This document shows, piece by piece, positions 1-8,522 of a stretch of 64,000 bases of DNA (the first letter of the stretch is position 1; each line of letters begins with the position of its first letter). Location of the stretch: contig JBMNJZ010000001.1 of NCBI GenBank assembly GCA_050951925.1, positions 682,001-746,000 on the forward strand, read 5' to 3'. The notes under the pieces are model-generated. The model was given only the letters and a program-made list of their open reading frames with translations. It was not told the origin of the DNA and made no database searches. The DNA is from UBA1046 sp012511325. Lineage in GTDB: Bacteria > Bacillota > Clostridia > Saccharofermentanales > DTU023. Made by a program: the position numbers and the translations under genes.

Positions 1-2
1 AT

Positions 3-815
3 AGCTTTTATCTTGAGAATATGGATTTCCTTTCTTCCAAGGATATCCTCTATTTCGCGGATAAGGATGGCACGCTGATGGCCTTGAAGCCGGATATCAC
101 CTTGTCGATCATCAAGAATCTGGACACGACGGTAGACAAGCACAAGCTCTATTACAGCGAGAATATCTACCGTGTGCCGAGAGCATCCGAGAAGTTCCAG
201 GAGATCCTGCAATTCGGCGTGGAGGTTATTGGCAGGCTTTCGGATGAGGATATGTTCAATCTGATCTATTTAGCTGCCAAATCCCTGCTCATAATCGACG
301 ATAATCCCGTACTCCTTATCTCCGACAACAGCATTTACCAGAAGCTGATAGAACAGGCGGGGCTGAGCAAAATTCAGGACAAGATTTTCACAGCATTTCA
401 AAATAAAAATCTGCTGCTGTTAAACGAAGTTTTGCAGGATAGTGCGGACGAGAAATATAGCGCTATTTTCAAGGCCCTGCTTTTTTTACACCTGCCTCTG
501 GATCTGGGGATCAAGGAGCTGGAGACTATCCTGGCTGATGAGGTTTTCCTCGAGAATATCGAATATCTGCGGAATTTATATAATTACCTGGCAAGTCGCG
601 ATTTACAGACCAAGGTCTTCCTCGATTTCTCGATACCGGAAGGTCTCAAATACTACGACAAGATCAGCTTCACCGGCATCATACCGGAGGTCTCGTCGGA
701 GATTTTGAAAGGCGGGGAGTACAGCAATCTGGTCCGAAGCAAAGAAAAAAGCTACCAGGCATCGGGATTTGCCATTTACCTGGAGAAAATAGATTTCAAC
801 GGGAGAGAACAATGA
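3..815 (+). CDS. hisZ: ATP phosphoribosyltransferase regulatory subunit HisZ, 5' truncated by window edge
   Basis: HisZ is a catalytically inactive class II histidyl-tRNA-synthetase paralogue that pairs with short-form HisG and confers histidine feedback on the first step of histidine synthesis. The frame is open from base 3 to the stop at 815, so the ATG at 21 is probably internal. The motif DGTLMALKPDITLSIIKN near the visible start corresponds to the class II synthetase motif 2 region, normally about 60 residues into HisZ. About 270 residues remain of a family usually near 350-400. The end overlaps hisG by 4 bases. Identification is strengthened by the short HisG next door, which requires HisZ. 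Confidence 0.88.
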   Translation, partial: SFYLENMDFLSSKDILYFADKDGTLMALKPDITLSIIKNLDTTVDKHKLYYSENIYRVPRASEKFQEILQFGVEVIGRLSDEDMFNLIYLAAKSLLIIDDNPVLLISDNSIYQKLIEQAGLSKIQDKIFTAFQNKNLLLLNEVLQDSADEKYSAIFKALLFLHLPLDLGIKELETILADEVFLENIEYLRNLYNYLASRDLQTKVFLDFSIPEGLKYYDKISFTGIIPEVSSEILKGGEYSNLVRSKEKSYQASGFAIYLEKIDFNGREQ

Positions 816-1453
816 AAGACGGTTTGAAGATAGCTCTGCCCAAAGGGAGATTAGGCAATAAAGTCTACGCTGTTTTAAGCAAAATCGGCTACGGTTATGA
901 CGAGATTATGGCTGACAGCAGAAAACTGGTATTTTACGATGAAGCCAAGGGCAATACCTATTTTCTGGTAAAACCGTCGGATGTTGCTACCTATGTGGAA
1001 TACGGCGCGGCGGATATCGGTTTTGTCGGCAAGGATATCCTGCTGGAGAATAACAGCAATGTCTTCGAGCTTTATGATCTCGGTATCGGCAAATGCAGGA
1101 TCTGCGTCGCCGGCGAAAAGGATTTTCCCTATCACGAGAAAAAGCATCTCAAAGTCGCCACCATCTTCCCCAATATAAGCAGGGAATATTTTCTGGCCTC
1201 GGGCAAGACCATCGACCTGATTACCCTGCACGGCTCGATCGAAATAGCTCCTCTGGTCAATCTCTCCGATGTGATCGTGGATATAGTCGAGACCGGCACG
1301 ACTCTGAGAGAAAACAATTTGGTAGTGCACAAGGAGATCTGCCCTGTCAGCACCAGATATATAGCGAACAAGGTCAGCTATACCTACAAGAATGAAGAAA
1401 TCCGCAGGATTTACGATCTGCTTAAGAATTTAGAGGCTGAGAACAATGATTAA
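812..1453 (+). CDS. hisG: ATP phosphoribosyltransferase catalytic subunit, short form
   Basis: HisG condenses ATP with PRPP to make phosphoribosyl-ATP, the committed step of histidine synthesis. The 213-residue length is the short HisG(S) form, without the C-terminal regulatory domain, and so dependent on HisZ. The N-terminus LKIALPKGRLG and the segment VDIVETGTTLRENNL (PRPP-binding loop) are typical of the family. The ATG lies inside the end of hisZ and is preceded by GGGAGAG, suggesting translational coupling. It overlaps hisD by 8 bases. Confidence 0.95.
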   Translation: MKDGLKIALPKGRLGNKVYAVLSKIGYGYDEIMADSRKLVFYDEAKGNTYFLVKPSDVATYVEYGAADIGFVGKDILLENNSNVFELYDLGIGKCRICVAGEKDFPYHEKKHLKVATIFPNISREYFLASGKTIDLITLHGSIEIAPLVNLSDVIVDIVETGTTLRENNLVVHKEICPVSTRYIANKVSYTYKNEEIRRIYDLLKNLEAENND

Positions 1454-2714
1454 AATCAAAAAAATACAGGAAATTAATTTAGAGCAAAATCTCTACCAAG
1501 TGCAGGACGATAAGCTCAGCAAAGATGTCGCCGCTATTTTGGCCGCTGTCAAAGAAAACGGCGACAAGGCGCTGCGGGAATATACGGCGAAATTCGACGG
1601 CGTAATTATCGACGATTTTACAGTTGCGGAGAGCGAGATCGAGGAAGCTATAAATGCGATGGATAAAGAATTTATAGCGGTCCTGGAACAGGCCCGGGCC
1701 AATATCTATAAATTCCACGAAAGACAAAAGCGAGATGACCTTATAGTCTTTGAAGAAGACGGCAAAATCCTGGGCCAAAAATACACTCCCATCGAAAGAG
1801 TGGGGCTCTATGTGCCGGGCGGCACGGCGGTCTACCCGTCCACGGTGCTGATGACGGCAATACCGGCTAAGATTGCCGGTTGCGCCAATATAGCCATCGT
1901 GTCTCCGCCGGATCGGGACGGCAAAATCTCACCGGCTATCCTGGCCGCCGCCAAGATCGCCGGCGCCGACAAGATCTATAAAGTCGGCGGAGCGCAAGCG
2001 GTGGCGGCGCTGGCCTTCGGCACGGAGAGCATAGAGAATGTCTATAAAATAGTCGGACCGGGCAACAGATATGTGGCCGAGGCCAAAAGACAAGTCTCCA
2101 GCATAGTGGGCATAGATATGATAGCCGGCCCTTCCGAGATTCTGATCATCGCCGAGCCGGGCGCCAATCCCGACTTTATTGCGATCGATCTGCTCTCGCA
2201 GGCGGAGCACGATACCTATGCCAGATCGATTCTTCTGACTACCGATCCGGAACTGGCCAAGAAAGTACAGGAAAGAATAGAGATTATGCTGCCGCAACTG
2301 AGCAGAGAAGAGATCGCCCGCAAATCTATAGACGAGCAAGGATTGATCGTAATCTGCGACCACAAACAGCAGATGTTCGACTTGTCCAACGAAATCGCGC
2401 CGGAGCATCTGGAACTGATGACGGCCAATCCCATTTCCGATTTAACTCTGGTCAAAAACGCCGGCTCCGTATTTTTGGGCGAGTACACGCCGGAGCCCAC
2501 GGGCGACTACTTCTCCGGCACCAATCACACGCTTCCGACCTCAGGCACGGCCAAGTTCTCCAATCCGCTGACGGTAGATGATTTTGTCAAGAAAACGGAA
2601 TTTTCCTTTTATACCAGGGAAGCTCTGGCCAAAGACGCCAAGGCCATTATGTATTTCGCTGAGAAAGAAGGGCTGACGGCGCATGCGCTCAGCGTCAAGG
2701 AGAGGGTAAAATGA
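1446..2714 (+). CDS. hisD: Histidinol dehydrogenase
   Basis: HisD catalyses the last two steps of the pathway, oxidising histidinol to histidine with two NAD+. At 422 residues it has the usual family length. Visible signatures include GLYVPGGTAVYPSTVLM, the KVGGAQAVAALAFGT segment, IVGPGNRYVAEAKR and the IDMIAGPSEILIIA block, followed by SQAEHD and PEHLEL, which carry zinc ligands and catalytic residues in characterised enzymes. It overlaps hisG upstream and hisC downstream (4 bases), consistent with one tightly coupled transcript. Confidence 0.96.
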   Translation: MIKIKKIQEINLEQNLYQVQDDKLSKDVAAILAAVKENGDKALREYTAKFDGVIIDDFTVAESEIEEAINAMDKEFIAVLEQARANIYKFHERQKRDDLIVFEEDGKILGQKYTPIERVGLYVPGGTAVYPSTVLMTAIPAKIAGCANIAIVSPPDRDGKISPAILAAAKIAGADKIYKVGGAQAVAALAFGTESIENVYKIVGPGNRYVAEAKRQVSSIVGIDMIAGPSEILIIAEPGANPDFIAIDLLSQAEHDTYARSILLTTDPELAKKVQERIEIMLPQLSREEIARKSIDEQGLIVICDHKQQMFDLSNEIAPEHLELMTANPISDLTLVKNAGSVFLGEYTPEPTGDYFSGTNHTLPTSGTAKFSNPLTVDDFVKKTEFSFYTREALAKDAKAIMYFAEKEGLTAHALSVKERVK

Positions 2715-3778
2715 GCTTCCTGAATAAAAGATACGCGAATTTAAAGCCCTATACTCCCGGCGAGCAGATTAACGACAAAAAATATATCAAGCTCAATACC
2801 AACGAGAGTCCTTATGAATTGTCGGAAAAAGCGACAAAATATGCGAAGGCAGAAATAGCAAAGACCCGGCTCTATCCCGATCCGGAACACTCCGCTCTTA
2901 CCGTCGCGATCGCCGCATACTATGGTCTAAACCAAGATCAAATCCTGGTCACTAACGGCTCCGACGAAGCGCTCTACTTCATATTCGCGGGTTTTTTCAC
3001 GGGCGGCAAGACATTGCTTTTCCCCAATATCACCTACGGCTTTTATCGGGTCTATGCGGACTTTTGCGGCGTCAATTACAGGGAAATCCCTCTAAAAGCT
3101 GACTTTACCATCGATGTCAATGATTACAGCGAAGGCGATGCCAATATTATCATCGCCAATCCCAATGCCCCTACGGGCATACCCTTGGAGCTGTCCGCTA
3201 TCGAGAAAATGCTCAACGCCGACAAAAATTCTTTAGTCGTCATCGACGAGGCCTATGTGGATTTCGGCGGCGAAAGCAGCATTAAATTTGTCGAAAAATA
3301 CGACAATCTGATCGTGGTGCAGACTTGTTCCAAATCGCGCCAACTGGCGGGAGCCAGGGTCGGCTTTGCCGTCAGCAAGGAAAAAACCATAGCTGATCTG
3401 AAAAAGATCAAATACTCGATCAATCCCTACAATGTCAGCCGCGTATCGGCAGCCCTGGCCAGAGGCGCCATAGCGGATCAAGAATATTTCGAGCAAACCA
3501 TCAGAAAAATTATCGAGACGCGAGAGTTTTTCACCGGGTTCTTGCGCGCAAACAATTTCTTTGTCTTGGATTCAGCTGCCAACTTTGTCTTTGCCAGACA
3601 TGAGCAAATAAAAGGCAAAGCCCTTTATGCCCTGCTGAAGGAAAGGGGATTTTTGGTCAGGCATTTTGACACCGAGCTTTTGACCGATTTTGTCCGGATC
3701 ACCATAGGCAAAAGAGAAGATATGCTCTTGCTGGCCGGGGAAATTAAAAATATTTTAAAGGAGATAGATGAGAGATGA
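2711..3778 (+). CDS. hisC: Histidinol-phosphate aminotransferase
   Basis: HisC is a PLP-dependent class I/II aminotransferase converting imidazole acetol phosphate to histidinol phosphate with glutamate. At 355 residues it is a normal length. It shows IKLNTNESPYELS near the start, ILVTNGSDEALYFIF, the NPNAPTGIPL substrate loop, VVIDEAYVDF with the PLP-binding Asp, and QTCSKSRQLAGARVGF containing the Schiff-base lysine. The C-terminal FVRITIGKREDM holds the carboxylate-binding Arg. It overlaps hisB by 4 bases. Confidence 0.95.
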   Translation: MSFLNKRYANLKPYTPGEQINDKKYIKLNTNESPYELSEKATKYAKAEIAKTRLYPDPEHSALTVAIAAYYGLNQDQILVTNGSDEALYFIFAGFFTGGKTLLFPNITYGFYRVYADFCGVNYREIPLKADFTIDVNDYSEGDANIIIANPNAPTGIPLELSAIEKMLNADKNSLVVIDEAYVDFGGESSIKFVEKYDNLIVVQTCSKSRQLAGARVGFAVSKEKTIADLKKIKYSINPYNVSRVSAALARGAIADQEYFEQTIRKIIETREFFTGFLRANNFFVLDSAANFVFARHEQIKGKALYALLKERGFLVRHFDTELLTDFVRITIGKREDMLLLAGEIKNILKEIDER

Positions 3779-4356
3779 GAAAGGCGGACATTTCACGGAA
3801 AACAGGCGAAACCGATATCAATGTCATCCTGGTTTTGGACGGCACAGGCCGGTCCGAGATCGATACGGGAGTCGGCTTCTTAAATCATATGCTGGACAAC
3901 CTGGCCAGGCACGGCCGCTTTGACCTCACAGTTAAAGCTGTCGGCGATACTGATGTCGACTGTCATCACACCACGGAAGATATCGGCATTGTGCTGGGCG
4001 AGGCTTTTTTGCAAGTTCTGGCCGATAAGAGAGGCATCAGGAGGTTCGGCTCGGCCATTATACCGATGGACGAGGCCTTGTCTCTGGTAGCGCTCGACTT
4101 TTCCGGCAGAGAGTATACGGTTTTTAACGCTGCTTTCAATGCCGAAAAAGTCGGCGACTTCGATACGGAATTGGTCGAGGAATTTTTCCGGGGCTTTGCC
4201 CGCGGCGCGAAATGCAATCTTCATATCAGGCTCTTGGACGGCAAAAACAGCCACCACTGCATCGAGAGCATATTCAAGGCTTTTGCCAAGGCGGCGCAGA
4301 TGGCGGTTGCCCTGGAAGGGCATGACGATATACCGTCGACAAAAGGGGTGCTGTAA
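3775..4356 (+). CDS. hisB: Imidazoleglycerol-phosphate dehydratase (monofunctional)
   Basis: HisB removes water from imidazole glycerol phosphate to give imidazole acetol phosphate. This is the single-domain bacterial form (193 residues) without the N-terminal histidinol-phosphatase domain found in enterobacteria, so that phosphatase must be encoded elsewhere. The metal-binding repeats are clear: GFLNHMLDNLARHGRF, DCHHTTEDIGIVLG, SHHCIESIFKAFAKA. It ends immediately before the TTG start of hisA, where many Firmicutes have hisH; hisH is absent at this position. Confidence 0.95.
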   Translation: MRKADISRKTGETDINVILVLDGTGRSEIDTGVGFLNHMLDNLARHGRFDLTVKAVGDTDVDCHHTTEDIGIVLGEAFLQVLADKRGIRRFGSAIIPMDEALSLVALDFSGREYTVFNAAFNAEKVGDFDTELVEEFFRGFARGAKCNLHIRLLDGKNSHHCIESIFKAFAKAAQMAVALEGHDDIPSTKGVL

Positions 4357-5070
4357 TTGTATATATTCCCGGCGATAGATCTATATGATGCCAAGGCCGT
4401 CAGGCTGCTCAAAGGCGATTACGAAAAGATGACCGTCTACTCCGACAATCCCGTCGCAATAGTGCAAGACTTCGAGAGCAACGGCATCAGCCATATGCAT
4501 CTGGTTGACCTGGAGGGCGCCAAGAGCGGAGATAATAAAAACTATCGGACGATTGCGAAAATCCGCGAGAGCTCGGATATCTTCATCCAGCTCGGAGGCG
4601 GCATCAGGAGCGTTGAGCAAGCCGAAAGATATCTCGGCCTCGGCATCAACAGGATTATCTTAGGCACGGCGGCCATAGAAGACGAAAATCTGCTGGCAGA
4701 ACTGGCGGGAAAATATCAGGAGAGAATCGCTGTCGGCGTGGATGTGATGGACGGCATCGTCAAGACCCACGGCTGGCGAAAAGCCACCGGCATTTATCTG
4801 AAAGATTATTGCGAGAAGTTAAACGCTCTCAATATCAGAACGATTATTGCGACGGATATCTCCAAGGACGGGGCGATGAAAGGGACCAATATTGCCCTCT
4901 ACGAAGATTTGCAAAAGCTTACCGATGCCGACCTGGTCGCATCCGGCGGCATACACAGTATTGAGGAACTGAAGAAAGTCCATGCTTTGGCTCTCTACGG
5001 CGCTATCATCGGCAAGGCCTACTACACCGGAGACATCAAGCTCAACGAGGCAGTGAAATATGAAGACTAA
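4357..5070 (+). CDS. hisA: ProFAR isomerase (phosphoribosylformimino-AICAR-P isomerase)
   Basis: HisA isomerises ProFAR to PRFAR by an Amadori rearrangement in a beta-alpha barrel. The start is a TTG directly abutting the hisB stop; the N-terminus IFPAIDLYDAKAVRLLKGDY carries the first catalytic Asp, and IATDISKDGAMKGTN holds the second. IQLGGGIRS and VASGGIHS are the two phosphate-binding half-barrel motifs. The 237-residue length is typical. It overlaps the hisF-I-E gene by 11 bases. No tryptophan-pathway fusion or PriA-like feature is obvious. Confidence 0.94.
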   Translation: MYIFPAIDLYDAKAVRLLKGDYEKMTVYSDNPVAIVQDFESNGISHMHLVDLEGAKSGDNKNYRTIAKIRESSDIFIQLGGGIRSVEQAERYLGLGINRIILGTAAIEDENLLAELAGKYQERIAVGVDVMDGIVKTHGWRKATGIYLKDYCEKLNALNIRTIIATDISKDGAMKGTNIALYEDLQKLTDADLVASGGIHSIEELKKVHALALYGAIIGKAYYTGDIKLNEAVKYED

Positions 5071-6424
5071 AAGCATCTATGCCTGCATGGATATCAAGGA
5101 CGGCAAAGTCGTAAAGGGCGTAAAATTTGCCGCTATTCAAGAGATTTCCGCTGATCCCGTCGCTCTCGCTCAAAAATACGAGCGGGACGGCGCTGACTAT
5201 CTGGTCTTTTACGATATCGGGGCGACAGTAGACAACAAGGAGATCTTTTATGACAAAATCGGCGAGATACTCAAGGCTGTCAATATCCCCGTAGTTGTGG
5301 GCGGCGGCATCAGAACTTTGTCCGACTGCGACCGATTATCTGATCTCGGCGTCAGGCACTTCAGCATCAATTCCGCCGCGCTCAGAAATCCCGCTTTGCT
5401 GCAGGAAGTCAGCGCCAAATATGGCAGTGACAGCTTGATCCTCTCGGTTGATGTCAAGAAAGTGGACGCCGATTACCATGTGTTTTTGGGCGCGGGCAAG
5501 GAAGATACAGGACTTGAGGCTAAAGCATGGATAGAAAAGGGAGTGGCTCTGGGTGCCGGTACGGTAGTGATCAACTCCATAGACACCGACGGTGTGAGAG
5601 AGGGCTACGATCTGGCTATGCTGGAGAGCCTGACCGAAGATGTGAACTGTAATGTGGTGGCATCGGGCGGAGCCGGTAAGAAAGAAGACTTTTTAGAAGT
5701 CTTCCGCCGGAATAAAAAAGTTACCGGCGCCTTGGCGGCGTCAATCTTTCACTATGACCTGGTAAGTATCAAAGAGATAAAAGAGGCGATGCAAACAATG
5801 ACGGATATTGAGAATTTGAAATATGATGAGCGGGGGCTGATACCGGCGATCACAGTCGATGCCGAAACCAAGGATGTTCTGATGCTGGCCTATATGAACC
5901 GGGAAAGCCTGGCCCTGTCCCTGGAAAAAGGCTTGACGCACTTTTACAGCCGGAGCAGACAGACGCTGTGGCTGAAAGGCGAAACCAGCGGCAATTATCA
6001 GCATATCGTCAAGATAGCTGCGGATTGCGACCGGGATACTCTTCTCATCTATGTCAATAAAGACGGTCCCGCCTGCCATACGGGAGCGGAAAGCTGCTTT
6101 TTCAACAGGATTTATGAGAATGAAGAAGAAAAAGGCGCGGTGTTTTCCCTGGATAAGCTCTATGACTTGATACTCGGGCGCAAGGAAAATCCGGGCGAAA
6201 AATCCTATACAAGCTATCTGTTCCGGGAAGGCAGAGACAAAATCCTGAAAAAAATCGGCGAAGAATCCGCCGAAGTTATTATCGCCGCCAAGGGCGACGA
6301 CAAGAAAGAAACCATCTATGAGCTGGCGGACTTGCTCTATCACAGCCTGGTGCTGATGGCCGATATGGAGATTGAGATCTCCGATATCCTGGCTGAGCTG
6401 AAAGGCCGCCGCAAAGGCTCGTAG
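5060..6424 (+). CDS. hisF: HisF-HisI-HisE trifunctional fusion (IGP synthase cyclase / PR-AMP cyclohydrolase / PR-ATP pyrophosphatase)
   Basis: One 454-residue chain carries three histidine enzymes. Residues 1-245 are HisF: YACMDIKDGKVVKG places the catalytic Asp at 11, LSVDVKK places the second at 131, and VVVGGGIRT and VVASGGAG are phosphate loops. Residues about 250-350 are HisI, with a zinc/magnesium site in AADCDRDTLLIYV and GPACHTGAESCFF. Residues about 365-450 are HisE, shown by KKIGEESAEVIIAAK and ELADLLYH. HisI-HisE fusions are common; joining them behind HisF is not the usual arrangement. HisF normally works with the HisH glutaminase; no hisH is seen in this operon, so it may lie elsewhere or free ammonia may be used. 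Confidence 0.93.
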   Translation: MKTKSIYACMDIKDGKVVKGVKFAAIQEISADPVALAQKYERDGADYLVFYDIGATVDNKEIFYDKIGEILKAVNIPVVVGGGIRTLSDCDRLSDLGVRHFSINSAALRNPALLQEVSAKYGSDSLILSVDVKKVDADYHVFLGAGKEDTGLEAKAWIEKGVALGAGTVVINSIDTDGVREGYDLAMLESLTEDVNCNVVASGGAGKKEDFLEVFRRNKKVTGALAASIFHYDLVSIKEIKEAMQTMTDIENLKYDERGLIPAITVDAETKDVLMLAYMNRESLALSLEKGLTHFYSRSRQTLWLKGETSGNYQHIVKIAADCDRDTLLIYVNKDGPACHTGAESCFFNRIYENEEEKGAVFSLDKLYDLILGRKENPGEKSYTSYLFREGRDKILKKIGEESAEVIIAAKGDDKKETIYELADLLYHSLVLMADMEIEISDILAELKGRRKGS

Positions 6425-6524
6425 CAATACGCCGCGCAGTTGACTGTCCGCTTTGGCCAGGATGGTAGCGGGTGGCGCGGCTTCCCGTTTGGGGGTATGG
6501 CTTCCTATTGAAGGGCGCGGCTCC

Positions 6525-7871
6525 CTATTCGATGGTTATGGTCAGCTTGGAAATAGTGCCTGATTCGACCTGGACCGCCAGAGTATAGGTTTTGCCTTCG
6601 ATTTGGCTTTGGATCAGATAATTGTTTTCGCGCGCGAAGGGATAGCGGATATACAGCTCATTGATATCCAGGCCCGGCTTGAGCCCGGAGCCTAATTCAT
6701 AATTGCTGTAGAAGATCTCGGCTCTGGTGAGCCTCCCGGACCAGGTTTGATGCTCATCTTTGCAGCTGCCGACGGCGGAGATGATGATGCCCGGGTACTC
6801 GATGGTGAAGACATTTTTGCCGGCCGAAGTGCGGTAGCAGGTATTATCGTCGTGCGCTAAGGGCGTGCCCAGCAGGCGGTCAAATATCGCCGATGTGACC
6901 ATGATGTCGTTTCTGCCGGTATCCAGGGCGAAGAGAATTCCGTCCTCGGTTTTTACGGTCAGATCGAGGCGATCTAAAGTCACGCTGACCGGGTCATTGA
7001 TCACCATCTTGTTATTAACTTCCTGGAAGCTGACCAGTCTGCTGATTTTCTGGTGCTGGGCTTTAGTGACGGCATATTGCTCTACCTGGGCATAACCGGG
7101 ATAGATCGCTATCAGATCATATTGATCGCTTTGCGCTCTGACCATATGGTGGTAAAAGTCCAGGGTTGCCTGGCAGCGGGCATTGAGGGCAGCTTCTTCG
7201 AGCTCGCTGCGGGGTTTTATGCCCGTTCTCAGCAAGGAATCCAGCGAAGCGAAGTTTCTGCTTTCGATCGCTTCAAAATAGAGCCGCATGTAATTATTGA
7301 TCGAGACAATGCTTTTCATCCAGAGCGGATCCAGATAAGCCTGGCCGTTTTCTCTTTTTTGGATGGCTACGACGAAGCCGCCTGATCTGGCGGTGTCATG
7401 GCCATAGGCCAGCAGATAGAAATCGGACTCCTTAGCGAGCGCCAGAACCTGAGGATTTCCCGCTTCCAGCAAAGCGATGATGGACCGCTTGTCCTGGCCT
7501 GATAGGGGCTGGATTCCGGTGATAGTGCCGGACAGGCCGCGATGCAGGGCTTGAACATATTGATGAAAATCGGTTTTATCAACGCCCTCTATTTGCATGC
7601 GGGGGATGGAATTGTATACTGCTTCGGTATTATTGGGCTTCACAGCCAGCACCAGGGATTGGGCCAGTTCCAGCGAAGACATTGCGCTTTCCGTGCCGAG
7701 GCTGATGATCTGGGCATCATTGTTCTTGGCTCGTTCCGGGATAATTCTTTCCAGGATATTGTCACAGCCCACGAAGAGGAGCAGCAGCAAAATCAGCAGG
7801 CCGGCCAGCCCGGAGAACCACCAGCTCCGCCTTTTTGTCAGATATAGATCTCCTTGATTAAACTGCCACAT
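6525..7871 (-). CDS. Putative lipoprotein of unknown function
   Basis: I do not recognise a family. The chain (448 residues) begins with a basic segment and a strong hydrophobic stretch, GLAGLLILLLLLFVGC, ending in a lipobox-like FVGC, so it is probably a lipidated, surface-exposed protein; the lipidated Cys would be residue 36. The rest is soluble, with mixed alpha/beta composition and no repeats. A strong ribosome-binding sequence AAGGAG lies inside the predicted N-terminus, 8 bases before an in-frame CTG at codon 11; starting there would give a more ordinary signal peptide, but CTG starts are rare. It is 21 bases behind sigH and may be cotranscribed with it. It converges with the his operon with about 100 bases between, which hold short GC-rich repeats and no clear terminator. 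Confidence 0.7.
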   Translation of the reverse strand: MWQFNQGDLYLTKRRSWWFSGLAGLLILLLLLFVGCDNILERIIPERAKNNDAQIISLGTESAMSSLELAQSLVLAVKPNNTEAVYNSIPRMQIEGVDKTDFHQYVQALHRGLSGTITGIQPLSGQDKRSIIALLEAGNPQVLALAKESDFYLLAYGHDTARSGGFVVAIQKRENGQAYLDPLWMKSIVSINNYMRLYFEAIESRNFASLDSLLRTGIKPRSELEEAALNARCQATLDFYHHMVRAQSDQYDLIAIYPGYAQVEQYAVTKAQHQKISRLVSFQEVNNKMVINDPVSVTLDRLDLTVKTEDGILFALDTGRNDIMVTSAIFDRLLGTPLAHDDNTCYRTSAGKNVFTIEYPGIIISAVGSCKDEHQTWSGRLTRAEIFYSNYELGSGLKPGLDINELYIRYPFARENNYLIQSQIEGKTYTLAVQVESGTISKLTITIE

Positions 7872-7892
7872 GATCTGATCCCGGAATCCGTT

Positions 7893-8522
7893 TTATTCGC
7901 TGCTTTCGTCTTTGAAGCGCCGCATCTTGCGCCGGATTCTTTGTACCGCATTGTCGATGCTCTTATTATCTTTTTCCAATATCTCCGCCGCTTCGCGATA
8001 GCTGCATCCCTGCCCGATCAAAGCTACTACCTGAGCTTCGAGCGGACTAAGTTTATTGTGCATGAAAGCCTGCAAGGCTTCAACCTCTTCCTGAGCGATA
8101 GCTTTTTCTTCCGGATTGAGCGAAGGCGCGCCGCTTTGGCGCAAGAGCTCCTGGATTGTGCCCGGATCATTATTTATCTTCTCATCCAGGGAGATGGATT
8201 CGTTCATGATCTGATGCTTCTTTCTGGTGCCGGAGCGGACGGCATCGATCAGCCTGGCCCGGATCAGCATGTCAGCCAAAGCTGAAAAGGGCAGGCCGGA
8301 GGCGGTGTCATAGCTTTCGACAGCCTGGAAAAGACCGATCATTCCTTCCTGGATCAGATCTTCCGCTTCGCCGCCTTGCAAGTAATAACGATTGGCCCGG
8401 GAGATGACCAGCGGCTTATAGTGGGCGAAGAGCTCTTCCGCTGCTTCGGTGTCGCCTTGGCGATATTTAATCAGCAATTCGAGGTCGCGCTTTGCTTGCA
8501 ATGACAGCTCCGGTTCCGGCAT
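7893..8522 (-). CDS. sigH: RNA polymerase sigma factor, SigH (Spo0H) type
   Basis: This is a sigma-70-family factor of SigH type, which in Bacillus and Clostridia directs the transition from growth to stationary phase and early sporulation. Region 2 is clear in LIKYRQGDTEAAEELF and QGGEAEDLIQEGMIGLFQAV, followed by YDTASGLPFSALADMLIRAR (a region rich in core-binding and -10 contacts), and region 4 in LSPLEAQVVALIGQGCSYRE with helix-turn-helix character. Length 209 matches SigH. The ATG overlaps the rlmB stop (ATGA). The conserved cysS-mrnC-rlmB-sigH order supports the name; the yacP gene often found here is missing. Confidence 0.88.
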   Translation of the reverse strand: MPEPELSLQAKRDLELLIKYRQGDTEAAEELFAHYKPLVISRANRYYLQGGEAEDLIQEGMIGLFQAVESYDTASGLPFSALADMLIRARLIDAVRSGTRKKHQIMNESISLDEKINNDPGTIQELLRQSGAPSLNPEEKAIAQEEVEALQAFMHNKLSPLEAQVVALIGQGCSYREAAEILEKDNKSIDNAVQRIRRKMRRFKDESSE

